64,000 nucleotides of DNA from CAYNJF01 sp964397555 (GTDB taxonomy: Bacteria; Pseudomonadota; Gammaproteobacteria; Berkiellales; Berkiellaceae). Position 1 is the stretch's first letter. Every line of letters starts with the position of its first letter. The stretch lies in the NCBI GenBank assembly GCA_964397555.1, contig CAYNJF010000007.1, positions 12,369 to 76,368 on the forward strand, read 5' to 3'. Positions 1-10,035 of this stretch are shown here, in pieces. Under the pieces are notes generated by a model. That model was given only the letters and a program-made list of their open reading frames with translations, did not search any database and was not told the DNA's origin. A program made the translations under genes and the position numbers.

Positions 1-2269
1 TGGCCGTAACCATCCCTTGACCATCGAGACGGCTGAATCCACCATTATCCAGATCACCTATCCAAATACCACTTCCGCCTTTGGTTTGTTCATTGCCAGC
101 GATGTTTTGAGTAATTGTCGTGTGATCCATAAACTGGATGGGGGCATCTGGGCCAAAGTTGGGTATTAAGTCATCCGTCAACAAAACATCTTGTGGATAT
201 ATAAAGGAGGATATAGGGCCATCGATACCGGTTAAAAAATTGGTTAGGTCGTCGTTGATTTGAAAACCACCACCTAAGTCATCAAACCCCAACGAAAAAT
301 CACCCAAGCTAAATGGATCTCCTCCCGGGACAAAGAAATCGTCATTTTCACTAAAACCATCAAGAAAATCGAACGTTAAGCCGCCACCAAAACTGAAGTC
401 ATCGAAACCAAGCGTATCACCGCCAAAACCACCACCGCCAAAGTCGTCAAAATCAATCGTACCCCCACCTGAGCTGCCACCTCCCCCAACATCATCGATG
501 GCATCAGGATCGACGACAGAAAATGCCGCAAAAGCGCCTGGTGTGAAAAAACCATCGTCTCCCCCACCAGTTAAGATCCCATCATTTCCACCGTCTAGAT
601 CAAAGTCTACAAGCGTATCCGACTCTCTTGATTGGATGAAAATACCGCCTCCACGACCTGCGCTATCCACCCCTCCAGCTTGGTTAGAAGAAATGGTTGA
701 GTTGGTTAGACGTTGAATTTGCGCACCATCTCCAATGTAAATACCACCCCCATCCATCGAGGCCGTATTGCGACCTATTGTTGATTGGGCAATAAGCGTA
801 GCTGATGCATCCACCAGATAAAGCCCACCCCCATATTCACTAGTGTTATCCAGTAATGAGGAGGCGTTCAATTGTTCAAGCGTTGAGCCCTGCACATAAA
901 TACCACCACCGAGCTGTGAGCTGTTCATGCTCAAGGTGACCTCATCGAGAGACAGTTGGGCTTTATTATAAGCGAGGATCCCTCCACCCATGGGGCCTAC
1001 GTTTTCGCTTATTAGGGTCTCAGTCACAGAAAGTCTGGCGCCGCCTAAACTTATCCCCCCACCGCCTAGGACCTGCTGCTCATATCCCTGTGCTCCCTCA
1101 TCATAGGAGGACACCGTATTGTTTGAAATGACTGAGCCTGTGATGAGGTTGTCCATGTTAGCATCTTGAACCCCAATGTATAAACCTGCGCCCTCAACCC
1201 TTGCCGAATTATCCATGATGCTTGTGTCGTGGATCATAACCTGACCGTTGGCGTAGATGGCCCCACCCTCAACGGCATCGTTATCGTTCAAACAACTATC
1301 GTTTACGATCAACTGAGTGCCCGACTCCGTTCGAATGGCACCGCCCCAGCCACTCTGCGCGACACTATCGTAAGCGCCATCTTGACCGTCTTGGGGGTAA
1401 CCTTCCATGAGGACATTAGACACATCGCCTCCGGTGAGTTGAACCTTGTCTAAAATCAGCGTGCCGGAATGAAGCTCAAAATGTCGATTGCCTTGGAAAA
1501 CACCGTTCTCAACCTCTTGTTCTTCACTTTGCGATTGAGAGCTTGCATCTAACACCGAACGATCGCATCCACACCCTAGGATGGTCAGGGTATCATTTTC
1601 GCCTAACCAAAGATCTAAATCTGCGTTTTCATCGGATTCATCTAGACCCATGTCCCATTGAATCGTGTTATCACCAATAAAGATGACGATGTCATCCGAA
1701 GTTTCGTTATCGGCCATGCTGTTGGCAGTCTCAATCGCATCACGAAGCTGTTCCATGTTGGTCACAATCAAGGCGCCCTCTGGAGCAACGCAATTTTGTT
1801 GAGCATCTGTTTCGATTGGAAGTCCTTGCTCGGGTACTTCTTCAGTAGATACATCAAAAAAAACAATAAACTCATCGGGTGATTCTGGATTATAGTCGGC
1901 GGGAATAATATCCACTGGGCTGGTATCTGGAGATTCAATCGGGGTGCCAAATAGAATGGGGGTTGGCATATCTACCCCACCTTCGTTTCCATTCATGCTA
2001 GTCGTTAGGGTCGTGGTTGATTGTGGCGAATTGGGATCACTCAGTTCACTGGGAGATTCACTACTTTGTGTGGACGGCGACTGAGTCTGACCTGAGGGCT
2101 GCTCATCCTCGCTGGGCAATCCCGTATCATTGGATAGTTGAACCTTATGTAAATTGGCATCAAAGTATTCGGATAAGGTGGGATCTTCGCCACTTCCCCC
2201 AAGCACCTCACTTTGTTGTATACGCCCTAACTGCGCTGATTCAATGAATGATGGCTTCTTTACTTTCAT
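1..2269 (-). CDS. Large Pmp-like parallel beta-helix surface/secreted protein, 5' part (runs off left edge)
   Basis: An uninterrupted minus-strand frame runs from an ATG at 2269 to the window edge, at least 756 codons, with no stop seen. Residues 1-170 are acidic and Ser/Pro/Gln-rich, without a hydrophobic Sec-type signal peptide. Around residue 175 a short TNMEQLRDAIETAN segment resembles the start of CSLREA/beta-helix domains. Residues about 320-590 hold many GGG(I/L) motifs alternating with S.N/NN turns (for example GGGIYVQGS, GGGLYLVDAS, GGGIYIGDGA), the pattern of chlamydial Pmp and right-handed parallel beta-helix repeats. Residues about 590-670 form an unusual Gly/Phe/Asp-rich low-complexity insert, after which helix-like repeats resume. 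Known for such families: adhesins or secreted surface proteins. The export route is unclear; type I secretion or an autotransporter C-terminus would lie outside the window. Confidence 0.8.
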   Translation of the reverse strand, partial: MKVKKPSFIESAQLGRIQQSEVLGGSGEDPTLSEYFDANLHKVQLSNDTGLPSEDEQPSGQTQSPSTQSSESPSELSDPNSPQSTTTLTTSMNGNEGGVDMPTPILFGTPIESPDTSPVDIIPADYNPESPDEFIVFFDVSTEEVPEQGLPIETDAQQNCVAPEGALIVTNMEQLRDAIETANSMADNETSDDIVIFIGDNTIQWDMGLDESDENADLDLWLGENDTLTILGCGCDRSVLDASSQSQSEEQEVENGVFQGNRHFELHSGTLILDKVQLTGGDVSNVLMEGYPQDGQDGAYDSVAQSGWGGAIRTESGTQLIVNDSCLNDNDAVEGGAIYANGQVMIHDTSIMDNSARVEGAGLYIGVQDANMDNLITGSVISNNTVSSYDEGAQGYEQQVLGGGGISLGGARLSVTETLISENVGPMGGGILAYNKAQLSLDEVTLSMNSSQLGGGIYVQGSTLEQLNASSLLDNTSEYGGGLYLVDASATLIAQSTIGRNTASMDGGGIYIGDGAQIQRLTNSTISSNQAGGVDSAGRGGGIFIQSRESDTLVDFDLDGGNDGILTGGGDDGFFTPGAFAAFSVVDPDAIDDVGGGGSSGGGTIDFDDFGGGGFGGDTLGFDDFSFGGGLTFDFLDGFSENDDFFVPGGDPFSLGDFSLGFDDLGGGFQINDDLTNFLTGIDGPISSFIYPQDVLLTDDLIPNFGPDAPIQFMDHTTITQNIAGNEQTKGGSGIWIGDLDNGGFSRLDGQGMVTA

Positions 2270-2445
2270 AATAATTCCGGTGTCTACTTCCCTTTATTAT
2301 TATGAAACGAACCCCAAAGCCCCCCAATTGTACGAAAGTACTAAGCATCGCTTTATCAAGGTTTTGATTTGGTTTTATCCTTGGATATTCAACGATTTAT
2401 TGTTACATGTCGCCCACGAGTATCTAGGATGATAAGAATGAGTTT

Positions 2446-3018
2446 TTAATCTTTTCGGGCAAAATAAGGCCTTGGTCTTTTCGAGGCTTCTTTGGATTCA
2501 GGCTTGGGAAGGTACTCGTTTAAAGCACTTTGGCTTAAGTCAACTGGGGGCTCATATTCATGAGCTTGCTCAAACGAGTGATGAGCTTGAGATGGTTCAT
2601 CGGTTTGACCATGAATAACGATCACCGAAGGTTTATAACGTGTTTTTTGAGCTTCAATAACCGGATAGAATTCGTACTTACCCGGCATTTGAGTTTGGAA
2701 CACCCATTGAACTTTTGAATGCGGTGGGATTGATATGCTTTCGAAGGTCACAGATCCGCTGCCTTGAATGTACTGGGTGATGATTCCGTCGGCTAAGGTT
2801 TGAGAGACAAACTGACAATGAAACGCATGAGGATTTTCAATAACAAAAAGCACATCTTGATCGGACTCGAGCTCTATTTTAGACGGCTCAAAAAAAACGT
2901 GTTGAGCATCGCCTTTGACTTGGATATCGATGAGCTCAGGGATGGCATGAGCACTGAGCGCCAAGCACCCCAAACTCAAAAGACTTAGCCCTTTTTTGGA
3001 TGTTGTCCAACGATTCAT
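2446..3018 (-). CDS. Exported cupredoxin-like protein, 190 aa
   Basis: The protein begins with a basic N-terminus and a hydrophobic stretch ending ALSAHA, a good Sec signal peptide with cleavage near residue 25. I chose the ATG at 3018 because AAGGAA lies just upstream; a longer frame to 3066 would precede that ribosome site and run into a terminator. The mature part has the alternating strands of a cupredoxin fold (residues about 30-140). It has a NPHAFHCQF segment and a late PGKYEFYPVI stretch where copper proteins place the ligand loop, but the canonical C-x4-H-x4-M set is not complete, so metal binding is uncertain. The C-terminal 50 residues are charged, Pro-rich and probably disordered. 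It lies downstream of the nucleotide transporter, separated from it by a terminator. Function unknown. Confidence 0.75.
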   Translation of the reverse strand: MNRWTTSKKGLSLLSLGCLALSAHAIPELIDIQVKGDAQHVFFEPSKIELESDQDVLFVIENPHAFHCQFVSQTLADGIITQYIQGSGSVTFESISIPPHSKVQWVFQTQMPGKYEFYPVIEAQKTRYKPSVIVIHGQTDEPSQAHHSFEQAHEYEPPVDLSQSALNEYLPKPESKEASKRPRPYFARKD

Positions 3019-3066
3019 AATGCATTCCTTCTGATATGAACGCAGACAGTGTAACTGATCTATCAA

Positions 3067-3096
3067 AAAAAAAGGACCCGAAGGTCCTTTTTTTAG
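3067..3096 (-). terminator. Rho-independent terminator of the nucleotide transporter gene
   Basis: GGACC, loop CGAA, GGTCC is flanked by A-runs and T-runs on both sides, so the stem continues into A/T pairs. It overlaps the stop codon of the gene ending at 3093 and lies upstream of the next minus-strand gene, isolating the two transcripts. Confidence 0.85.
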
Positions 3097-4712
3097 GTTG
3101 AAAGCGCAGGCTTTCTTCTTATGACGGGCTGAGGTTTATCCTCACTGACAGCTTTCTCGTTCGTTGAATCAGCCGGTTCACTCTCGTTTTGAGTGATTTC
3201 AGCGAATGATTTACCGAGCAAGCGCACCGCCCCCATCCAGGCCCCAATGATGACAAGCAAGATGCCGGCAACATACGGTGCTGTGATGGCAAAGGATGAG
3301 AAGATGATCAACAAGCCCTGATGAATCACAGAACCACCAGATTTACCAAGGCGGTTACATACCCCATCAATCGCGGCTTTACCTTTGATTTTGCACTCTG
3401 TGGATAGAGGCACAAACGCCATTTCTTTGGTGGCATCAAATACGGTGTATTTGGCCCCTCTGGAAAGCACGTTTTGGAAAGCGCCCACAAACACAATCAA
3501 AGACAATGGCGTCATGCCCATAATCATCATATGCCCCATTTCAAGGTAGCTTCTTGAGAACAGAAGCCCAAAGAAAAGGACGCTGGTGATTAACAACACG
3601 AATGGTGTAATCAGAGCGGTAAAGGTCCAGCCGCAACGTCGAATGGCATTGCCTGAGACAAATAAAGCACTGATGGTAGCAATCACACCCACCCAAGTGG
3701 AGACTTGGTTTGTGTACAAGTTGTAGTCCGATGGTGATGGATACAAGATGCGGATTTGATCTTTCCACAACACTTCACACAAATTGATGGTGATGTTGTA
3801 GCCAATCACGATGATCGCAATGTAGAGAAGATAAGGCGACTTTAAAAGATGCGCAAAACTGTCTTTTAAAGATAACTTCCCTTTAAGCGCTTTTTCTTCA
3901 CGAGCTGTTTTCGTGCAGATAAAGCGTTCATCAGTCAACACGTTTTTGTTAATCCAGTAGAACAACACGAGGGTTGCGATACCGCCCAACAGAACCAAGG
4001 CCACAAGCATGAACAACGATTGCTCCCAAGGCGTATTACCAAAGGGTAAATCGGGGTTAAAGGCCTTTCTTGAAAGGTAGACAGATACCTGACCGGAGAT
4101 GATTCCAGAGATATTTGCCCCTAAACCGAATAAGCCGTAAAAGCGCTTGGCTTCGTCTAGTTTGGTGATTTGGTTCACAAAGCCCCAAAACAGAACGATA
4201 AGGATGATGTTGCCCCAAAGCTCTGACATCACGTAAAAAAGCGTGAAGGTCCAATTTTGGAACATCGTAATCATGCCTTTGAAGCCACCGGGTAAGATTT
4301 CTCGTAGGTACTCAGCCGAAGCATTAAAATGCAATGACTCATGATTCGGGAACAAATAGAAGACAAATAAAGCAAAATAGAGAAGGAAAAAGGACATTAA
4401 AAGATAGAACACACGCTCTTTTGACATCCTGTTGGATAACCAGGTGAAGACAAACGTCATCAACACGGCCCCAGGGAACATAGCCCATACTTTGATGAAG
4501 GGGATAACCTCCGCCCCAGAATTTTTGGCGGTGACCACCAAAGTATCTTTCATCGTCCGTAATATATTGTAATCAAAGGAGATAAAGAAAAACATCATCA
4601 ACATGGGGATGAATTTCTTATGCTCATGGTTATGAATTGGCCAAATTAAATTGCGTACGGCACCTAAAGGCTTGGCAGATTGCTCTGACTTGGTTTGAGT
4701 GTCGCTTAACAC
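3093..4712 (-). CDS. NTT/Tlc-family nucleotide (ATP/ADP-type) transporter
   Basis: 539 residues with about 12 hydrophobic segments. Residues 50-75 carry the family signature (YNILRTMKDTLVVT followed by SGAEVIPFIKVW), typical of ATP/ADP translocases of Rickettsia, Chlamydia and plastids. Known members exchange host ATP for ADP or import nucleotides across the bacterial inner membrane; which substrate this one uses cannot be read from sequence. The C-terminus is a charged cytoplasmic tail. Start is a GTG at 4712 with GGGGG/AAAGG-like Shine-Dalgarno sequence upstream. It is a single-gene unit ended by the hairpin at 3067-3096. Its presence is the strongest sign in this window that the organism exploits a eukaryotic host. 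Confidence 0.93.
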   Translation of the reverse strand: MLSDTQTKSEQSAKPLGAVRNLIWPIHNHEHKKFIPMLMMFFFISFDYNILRTMKDTLVVTAKNSGAEVIPFIKVWAMFPGAVLMTFVFTWLSNRMSKERVFYLLMSFFLLYFALFVFYLFPNHESLHFNASAEYLREILPGGFKGMITMFQNWTFTLFYVMSELWGNIILIVLFWGFVNQITKLDEAKRFYGLFGLGANISGIISGQVSVYLSRKAFNPDLPFGNTPWEQSLFMLVALVLLGGIATLVLFYWINKNVLTDERFICTKTAREEKALKGKLSLKDSFAHLLKSPYLLYIAIIVIGYNITINLCEVLWKDQIRILYPSPSDYNLYTNQVSTWVGVIATISALFVSGNAIRRCGWTFTALITPFVLLITSVLFFGLLFSRSYLEMGHMMIMGMTPLSLIVFVGAFQNVLSRGAKYTVFDATKEMAFVPLSTECKIKGKAAIDGVCNRLGKSGGSVIHQGLLIIFSSFAITAPYVAGILLVIIGAWMGAVRLLGKSFAEITQNESEPADSTNEKAVSEDKPQPVIRRKPALST

Positions 4713-5071
4713 AAAGGCCCCCTTTCAGTTATCAAATTAGAAATACTCAACATGGACGCAAGGCACGAAGTCGATCGTTTCACTTGATTTACTCTCTTTG
4801 ATGGAAGGTTAGGACAGGAAAAAAGTTTGGCGCAGGCACGCTTGAGTGGTCTGAGCGTGAATGCCCGAGACATGCTTGGAATGAAAAGCACCATGACTGC
4901 AAACAAGGTATAAGCCAATCGTTTATTACGAGTTGACGCGATTATAGCCGAAATGGCCAGATTCAAACAGTACAATTTGTCCCTCTAACTACATTTTTTA
5001 ACATTTTCAGACAAGCGGCCGAGAAAAAACGTTAGTTAACAAGCTTACAAATGAGCATCTGGCCCTTCCTA
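4713..5071. other. Intergenic region upstream of the nucleotide transporter
   Basis: 359 bases between brnQ and the transporter, both on the minus strand. It must contain the transporter promoter, but I see no convincing -35/-10 pair. An 89-codon minus frame covers it and overlaps the transporter start; its composition does not look protein-like. Confidence 0.5.
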
Positions 5072-6316
5072 CTACCCGATGTATACTTCTAGGGGTTGTA
5101 GGCTCGGAAACCATTCCAACAACACATGGGTATAAACGTGCATACTCAAGGAAATCAAAAAGGTCGCATAAACCGGCAGTTTAACAAATGGGAAATTCAC
5201 CAACTTATATAAGATATTACAAATCGCCAACACGATGATCGCCGGGTAACAAATGGATACGATTGGGTGTAGGAACTTCATAAGGGTATCAAAGCCTAAG
5301 TTGGAAAACAGAACGGTGATCAAAACGATCCCGACAACAAGCCAATGATAGTTGAGCTCACGCCCGTTCCCTACTCTTGAATCTCTAAACTCCACAATGA
5401 TGACATCCGCGACCGTGGCCGCAAGGGATATGACGGTGGTCAAGCAAGCCAAAGCTAGAGCGACGTTTGCGATGAAGGAAAAATCCCCCAAAATGTAGAT
5501 AGCCATTTTGGTCAACAACGCTTGTTGAGGCACATCGGCCACCACTTGCATGTTTTGAGCGGTTGCTAAAGATAAACCGACGTAGATGACGCCTAATAGC
5601 AAACCACCAATAATGGCAGCTGTGAAACAAACGGGCGCCAAACTCTTCGGGGTGACATCACGCCCTTGGGCGGCAAACTTCTCTTTTAATAAATCCCATA
5701 TGATCACCGCAAAAAACATCGAAGCCAGTAAATCCATCATGTCATACCCGACATGGATCCCTTCAGCAAAGGCACTCATAGGCGTGTAATCAGTAGGCAC
5801 CGGAGCCGTACTTAACATAAAGCCACGAACAATGATGATGCAAAGCGAGCCCAAAAGAATGGGCGATAAAATCATGCCAAGGATCGGAATGATCAAGTCA
5901 CGTTTGTATACGCAAAATAGGACGAGAGCCCCTGATAATAAGGAAAATAAGAACAAATCAATGGGCACATAAGGCGTAATCGCTGAATGAGCCACGGTAA
6001 AGCAGCGTGGCATTGCGCCAAAGGGCCCAATGATCGCAAGAATCAATATGACAATAAGATAAGCAGGAACTTCACCAATGCGGTTGAAAAACTTCTTACA
6101 GTCCCCATCAAATAAAATAGTACTGATTAAGCCTAAAAGTGGACCACCAATGCCCATAATGACCACACCAGCCAGCGCAAAAGCAATCGGCTCACCTATG
6201 GTCTTACCTAGGTTCAATGGAAAGATGACATTACCGGCGCCAAAGAACATGGAAAATATGGCAATACCCGCGGAAAACGCGGTCAAGCCAAACGAAAATC
6301 GTATTTTTTCAGACAC
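5072..6316 (-). CDS. brnQ: Branched-chain amino acid transport carrier (LIVCS family)
   Basis: 414 residues, about 12 membrane segments. The N-terminal stretch with AIFSMFFGAGNVIFPLNLG is the hallmark of BrnQ-type carriers, which import Leu, Ile and Val with a cation gradient across the inner membrane. PFGAMPRCF and the conserved ALACLTT segment also fit. Start is GTG at 6316 with AAAGG upstream; no in-frame ATG fits the family N-terminus better. Single gene, same strand as its neighbours, with long spacers on both sides. Amino-acid uptake would suit a host-dependent bacterium living on host peptides, but the carrier is also widespread in free-living species. Confidence 0.92.
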   Translation of the reverse strand: MSEKIRFSFGLTAFSAGIAIFSMFFGAGNVIFPLNLGKTIGEPIAFALAGVVIMGIGGPLLGLISTILFDGDCKKFFNRIGEVPAYLIVILILAIIGPFGAMPRCFTVAHSAITPYVPIDLFLFSLLSGALVLFCVYKRDLIIPILGMILSPILLGSLCIIIVRGFMLSTAPVPTDYTPMSAFAEGIHVGYDMMDLLASMFFAVIIWDLLKEKFAAQGRDVTPKSLAPVCFTAAIIGGLLLGVIYVGLSLATAQNMQVVADVPQQALLTKMAIYILGDFSFIANVALALACLTTVISLAATVADVIIVEFRDSRVGNGRELNYHWLVVGIVLITVLFSNLGFDTLMKFLHPIVSICYPAIIVLAICNILYKLVNFPFVKLPVYATFLISLSMHVYTHVLLEWFPSLQPLEVYIG

Positions 6317-6627
6317 AATAGTACCTTTGATTCAGTCTACTTTTAAAGCAACACACCAAATGCAAACCCCAACCACCGTATTGATTTAGCCGTCTGTATT
6401 ACATAAACCAGTTACAGGCCTTACAACTTAATTCAAGTGCAAAGAAAGGGTTTGTGGTACTACTACAACTACATGGTCTTCGGAGCGATCATTGCTTTTA
6501 TTAATCATGCATTCTGATGAGCATTTGCCATTAGTCGATCTTAAATTACCATGGCCAAGTTCTTAACTCAACTTTGGTAAGATTGATAACGGTGAGGACA
6601 TTAACCCAACGTATGTAAGTATTTGGC
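6317..6627. other. Intergenic region between brnQ and dnaE
   Basis: 311 bases without a credible gene. It lies upstream of brnQ and downstream of dnaE, so it should hold the brnQ promoter and the end of the long bamA-dnaE transcript. I see no strong hairpin followed by a T-run. Confidence 0.5.
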
Positions 6628-9600
6628 CTAATACTCTAAAGTGAGTGCGTCTTTCCCTAGTTCCTCTTTGAGCAACTTAATTAAATGCTCTGAAGGCAGC
6701 ACTCGCCATTGCTGACTCAACGGCATGGTTGCGTGCACTTCCCCGTAATATTCAATGGTCACTGGGGTTGGTCCCATTTGCTCTTGAAAGACTTGTTTGA
6801 GTCCCTCGATGAAGGTGGGAAAATCTCGATGGCGCTCCGGGCGGACCTTTATTTTCAAACGCTTGGCCCATCGACCTCGAGCATTGGCCAAATCCATGAT
6901 GTCCTCGCAACGAAGCCTTAACTGTTTGGCGTTTTGATCAAAACTTGACGTGCCCATAACAATCAAGAAGGCGTCTTTTTTCAAACACTCGCGCTTGGCT
7001 TCAAACAAGTCAGAGAAAATCGCCACTTCAAACTGCCCTTTTTCATCTTCGAGCGTGACAAAAGCCATGCGATCGCCTTTTTTGGTCATAAGGGTGCGCA
7101 TTTGAGTGACAATGCCCGCCACCACGACTTTCGTTTCCCGATTTGGAAGTTGGTTCAATGGGTGAGTCACGACATGGGATAACTCTTGCTGAAGCGTTTT
7201 TACTGGATGGCCACTTAGATACAAACCGAGCGTGTCACGCTCATGTTGCAAACGAGTCAACTCATCCCACTCGGGCGCACTGACATACTCAGGCTCACTT
7301 GTGCTTTCTTCTAAAGAAAACATATCAACTTGCCCAGAGACTTCATCGCTGAGTTTTTTCTCGGCCACTTTTAAGGCCGTATCAAGGTTTGCCTCTAAGA
7401 TGGCTCGAGATTGACCAAGACTATCCATCGCACCGGATTGGATTAACGCTTCAAGCACACGACGATTCGCTTTTTTGCAATCGATGCGTTGGCAAAAATC
7501 AAACAAGTCCGTAAAAGCCCCGTCTTTTCGAGCTTGGACAATGCTGTCAATGGCTCCATCCCCCACGCCTTTAATCGCGCCTAGCCCGTAAACGATGTCT
7601 CCTCTGTCGTTCAGGGTGAACATGCGATAGCTATGATTAACGTCGGGATTTAATAACGTCAGCTTCATATGTCTGACTTCAGAGACGAAAATGACCACCT
7701 TATCGGTGTTGCCCATGTCTGAGGACAGAACCGCTGCCATGAATGCGTTGGGGTAGTGAGCTTTAAGCCAAGCGGTTTGATAAGAAACCAAAGCGTAGGC
7801 CGCTGAGTGAGATTTGTTAAACCCGTAGCCGGCAAACTTTTCCATCAAGTCAAAGATGTATGTGGCTGTCTCCGCTTCAATGCCTCGTTCTGTGGCCCCT
7901 GTTTGGAAAATCTCTCGTTGCTTGGCCATCTCTTCAGGCTTTTTCTTACCCATCGCACGACGCAATAAATCCGCGCCCCCTAGCGTATAACCGGCTAAGC
8001 TTTGGGCAATTTGCATGACCTGCTCTTGATAGAGAATTACCCCGTACGTAGACTCCAATATGGGCTCTAATTCAGGGTGGGGATACTCAACAACGGCACG
8101 GCCGTGCTTTCGATCAATAAAGTCATCGACCATCCCGGATTGCAACGGTCCTGGACGAAACAGCGCCACCAAGGCGATGATTTCTTCGAATTGATCGGGT
8201 TGAAGTCGATGAATCAACTCTTTCATCCCGCGAGACTCTAACTGAAAGACCGCGGTTGTTTGACAGGCTTTCAAAAGCTCAAACGTTTTCGGGCAGTCAA
8301 TGGGAATGTCGGCAATGTTGATTTTTTCATCACTGAGGTAACGGTTTACGTTTTGAACCGCCCATTGAATAATGGTCAGGGTACGCAGGCCTAAAAAGTC
8401 AAACTTGACCAAGCCGGCGGCCTCTACGTCGTCTTTGTCGTATTGAGTGACGGCCTGCTCTGAGCCTTGTTCACAATACATGGGGGTAAATTCCGTTAGA
8501 CGGTCGGGGGCAATGACGACACCGCCCGCATGTTTACCCACATTTCGAGTCAGTCCTTCGAGTTTTCTGGCCAAGTCGATGAGGATTTTAACTTCTTCTT
8601 CGCTTTGATAGCGTTGCTTGAGCATATCCTCTTCGATCAACGCTTTATCTAGCGTCATCCCAATTTCAAAGGGAATGAGCTTAGCAATTTTATCGACAAA
8701 TCCATAAGGGTGGCCTAAGACACGCCCTACGTCTCGAACCACCGCTTTTGCCGCCATCGTACCAAAGGTTGCAATCTGAGAGACGGACTGACGGCCATAT
8801 TTTTGAGCAACGTAGTCGATCACATCGTCTCGTCTGTCCATGCAAAAATCGATATCAAAGTCAGGCATGGATACCCGCTCAGGGTTCAAAAAGCGCTCAA
8901 AAAGCAGATCGTACTCAATCGGGTCCAAATCGGTGATCTCAAGAGCCCAAGCCACAATCGAGCCCGCCCCTGAACCACGCCCTGGTCCCACCGGAATGTC
9001 ATGACGTTTCGCCCACTGAATAAAGTCGGCAACAATCAAAAAGTAGCCAGGGAACCCCATGGAGATGATCACTTCAAGCTCAATGTCCAAACGCTCTTGG
9101 TAGGCTTGATTAACATCGTCATGATCGGGCGCATCATGAGCTTGAAGGACCAAAGGCATGCGCTTTTGCAAACCTTCATTGGATAAGGCTCTCAAATAGG
9201 TTTCTACCGTGTGCGATTCTGGCACCGGAAAGTCGGGTAAAAACGCCTTGCCCAGTGAGAGCTGCACGTTGCATCGTTTTGCAATCTCAACGGTGTTGGC
9301 GAGGGCACTTGGCACATGCTCAAACCAAGCTTGCATTTGCTCATTTGGCGTTAAATACTGATCTTGTGAGTAAGCCTTTTCACGAGGTTGTGCCAGTGTC
9401 GTCCCCTCTTGAATGCACACTCTGGCTTCATGGGCCTCAAAATCATTGGGATTTAAAAACATCACCGAGTTGGTTGCAACCACCGGTGTTTGAGTTTCAC
9501 TGGCAAGCTCGATGACCTGAGTCATGTTCATGTGAGGATTAACGTGAGACAAGCCCAGGTAAAAACGATCGCCATAGGCGTTGTGATAGCTCTTAAGACG

Positions 9601-10035
9601 AGCAATGGCTTGAGGTTTGGGCTCAACCAGTAATTGCTGATCCTCGATTAAGATCGCAATCACCTCATCAATCCCCTCAACCACCCATTCTACCGGCAAG
9701 ATCGGCACAGGAAAGCGTTCACACTCTGAGTAAGCTTTGGATATCAGTTGTCGAATGAGATCAAGGCCGTGATTAGACTGGCATAACAGCAACCATTTAG
9801 CCGGTCTTGGGCTCTCGCTTTGCAACCAAACTTCAACACCGATGATGGGTTTAATCCCGCTTTGCATTGCTTTTTGGTAAAACTTAACCACACCAAATAA
9901 ATTGTTGAGATCGGTCACCGCAACCGCAGGCTGATCTTTTTTGACGCATTCGGCAACCAAGTCTTTATGACGAATCACGCTGTCATAAATAGAAAACTCA
10001 GAGTGAACGTGTAAATGGACAAAGGGCTCAGTCAT
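6628..10035 (-). CDS. dnaE: DNA polymerase III alpha subunit (replicative polymerase)
   Basis: 1135 residues, close to the usual 1160 of gammaproteobacterial DnaE. The N-terminal PHP domain starts FVHLHVHSEFS. The palm-domain acidic motif PDFDIDFCMDRR carries the catalytic aspartates, after VGPGRGSGAGS. Further on come the finger/helix-hairpin-helix region with YGLGAIKGVGDGAI and an OB-fold near residues 960-1040 (VAGIVTQMRTLMTKKGDRMA). It catalyses chromosomal DNA synthesis within the polymerase III holoenzyme. It is the last gene of the bamA-to-dnaE series and overlaps rnhB by 8 bases, so it is translationally coupled. This order (lpxA-lpxB-rnhB-dnaE) is conserved in gammaproteobacteria. 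Confidence 0.98.
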   Translation of the reverse strand: MTEPFVHLHVHSEFSIYDSVIRHKDLVAECVKKDQPAVAVTDLNNLFGVVKFYQKAMQSGIKPIIGVEVWLQSESPRPAKWLLLCQSNHGLDLIRQLISKAYSECERFPVPILPVEWVVEGIDEVIAILIEDQQLLVEPKPQAIARLKSYHNAYGDRFYLGLSHVNPHMNMTQVIELASETQTPVVATNSVMFLNPNDFEAHEARVCIQEGTTLAQPREKAYSQDQYLTPNEQMQAWFEHVPSALANTVEIAKRCNVQLSLGKAFLPDFPVPESHTVETYLRALSNEGLQKRMPLVLQAHDAPDHDDVNQAYQERLDIELEVIISMGFPGYFLIVADFIQWAKRHDIPVGPGRGSGAGSIVAWALEITDLDPIEYDLLFERFLNPERVSMPDFDIDFCMDRRDDVIDYVAQKYGRQSVSQIATFGTMAAKAVVRDVGRVLGHPYGFVDKIAKLIPFEIGMTLDKALIEEDMLKQRYQSEEEVKILIDLARKLEGLTRNVGKHAGGVVIAPDRLTEFTPMYCEQGSEQAVTQYDKDDVEAAGLVKFDFLGLRTLTIIQWAVQNVNRYLSDEKINIADIPIDCPKTFELLKACQTTAVFQLESRGMKELIHRLQPDQFEEIIALVALFRPGPLQSGMVDDFIDRKHGRAVVEYPHPELEPILESTYGVILYQEQVMQIAQSLAGYTLGGADLLRRAMGKKKPEEMAKQREIFQTGATERGIEAETATYIFDLMEKFAGYGFNKSHSAAYALVSYQTAWLKAHYPNAFMAAVLSSDMGNTDKVVIFVSEVRHMKLTLLNPDVNHSYRMFTLNDRGDIVYGLGAIKGVGDGAIDSIVQARKDGAFTDLFDFCQRIDCKKANRRVLEALIQSGAMDSLGQSRAILEANLDTALKVAEKKLSDEVSGQVDMFSLEESTSEPEYVSAPEWDELTRLQHERDTLGLYLSGHPVKTLQQELSHVVTHPLNQLPNRETKVVVAGIVTQMRTLMTKKGDRMAFVTLEDEKGQFEVAIFSDLFEAKRECLKKDAFLIVMGTSSFDQNAKQLRLRCEDIMDLANARGRWAKRLKIKVRPERHRDFPTFIEGLKQVFQEQMGPTPVTIEYYGEVHATMPLSQQWRVLPSEHLIKLLKEELGKDALTLEY

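Noticed and set aside
498..1453. Plus-strand frames of 72 and 74 codons
   Set aside because: They lie opposite the open minus-strand beta-helix gene and are low-complexity shadows of its repeats.
4706..4975. 89-codon minus-strand frame upstream of the nucleotide transporter
   Set aside because: It overlaps the transporter start and its ribosome site, has no ribosome site of its own and no protein-like pattern; probably the promoter/leader region.
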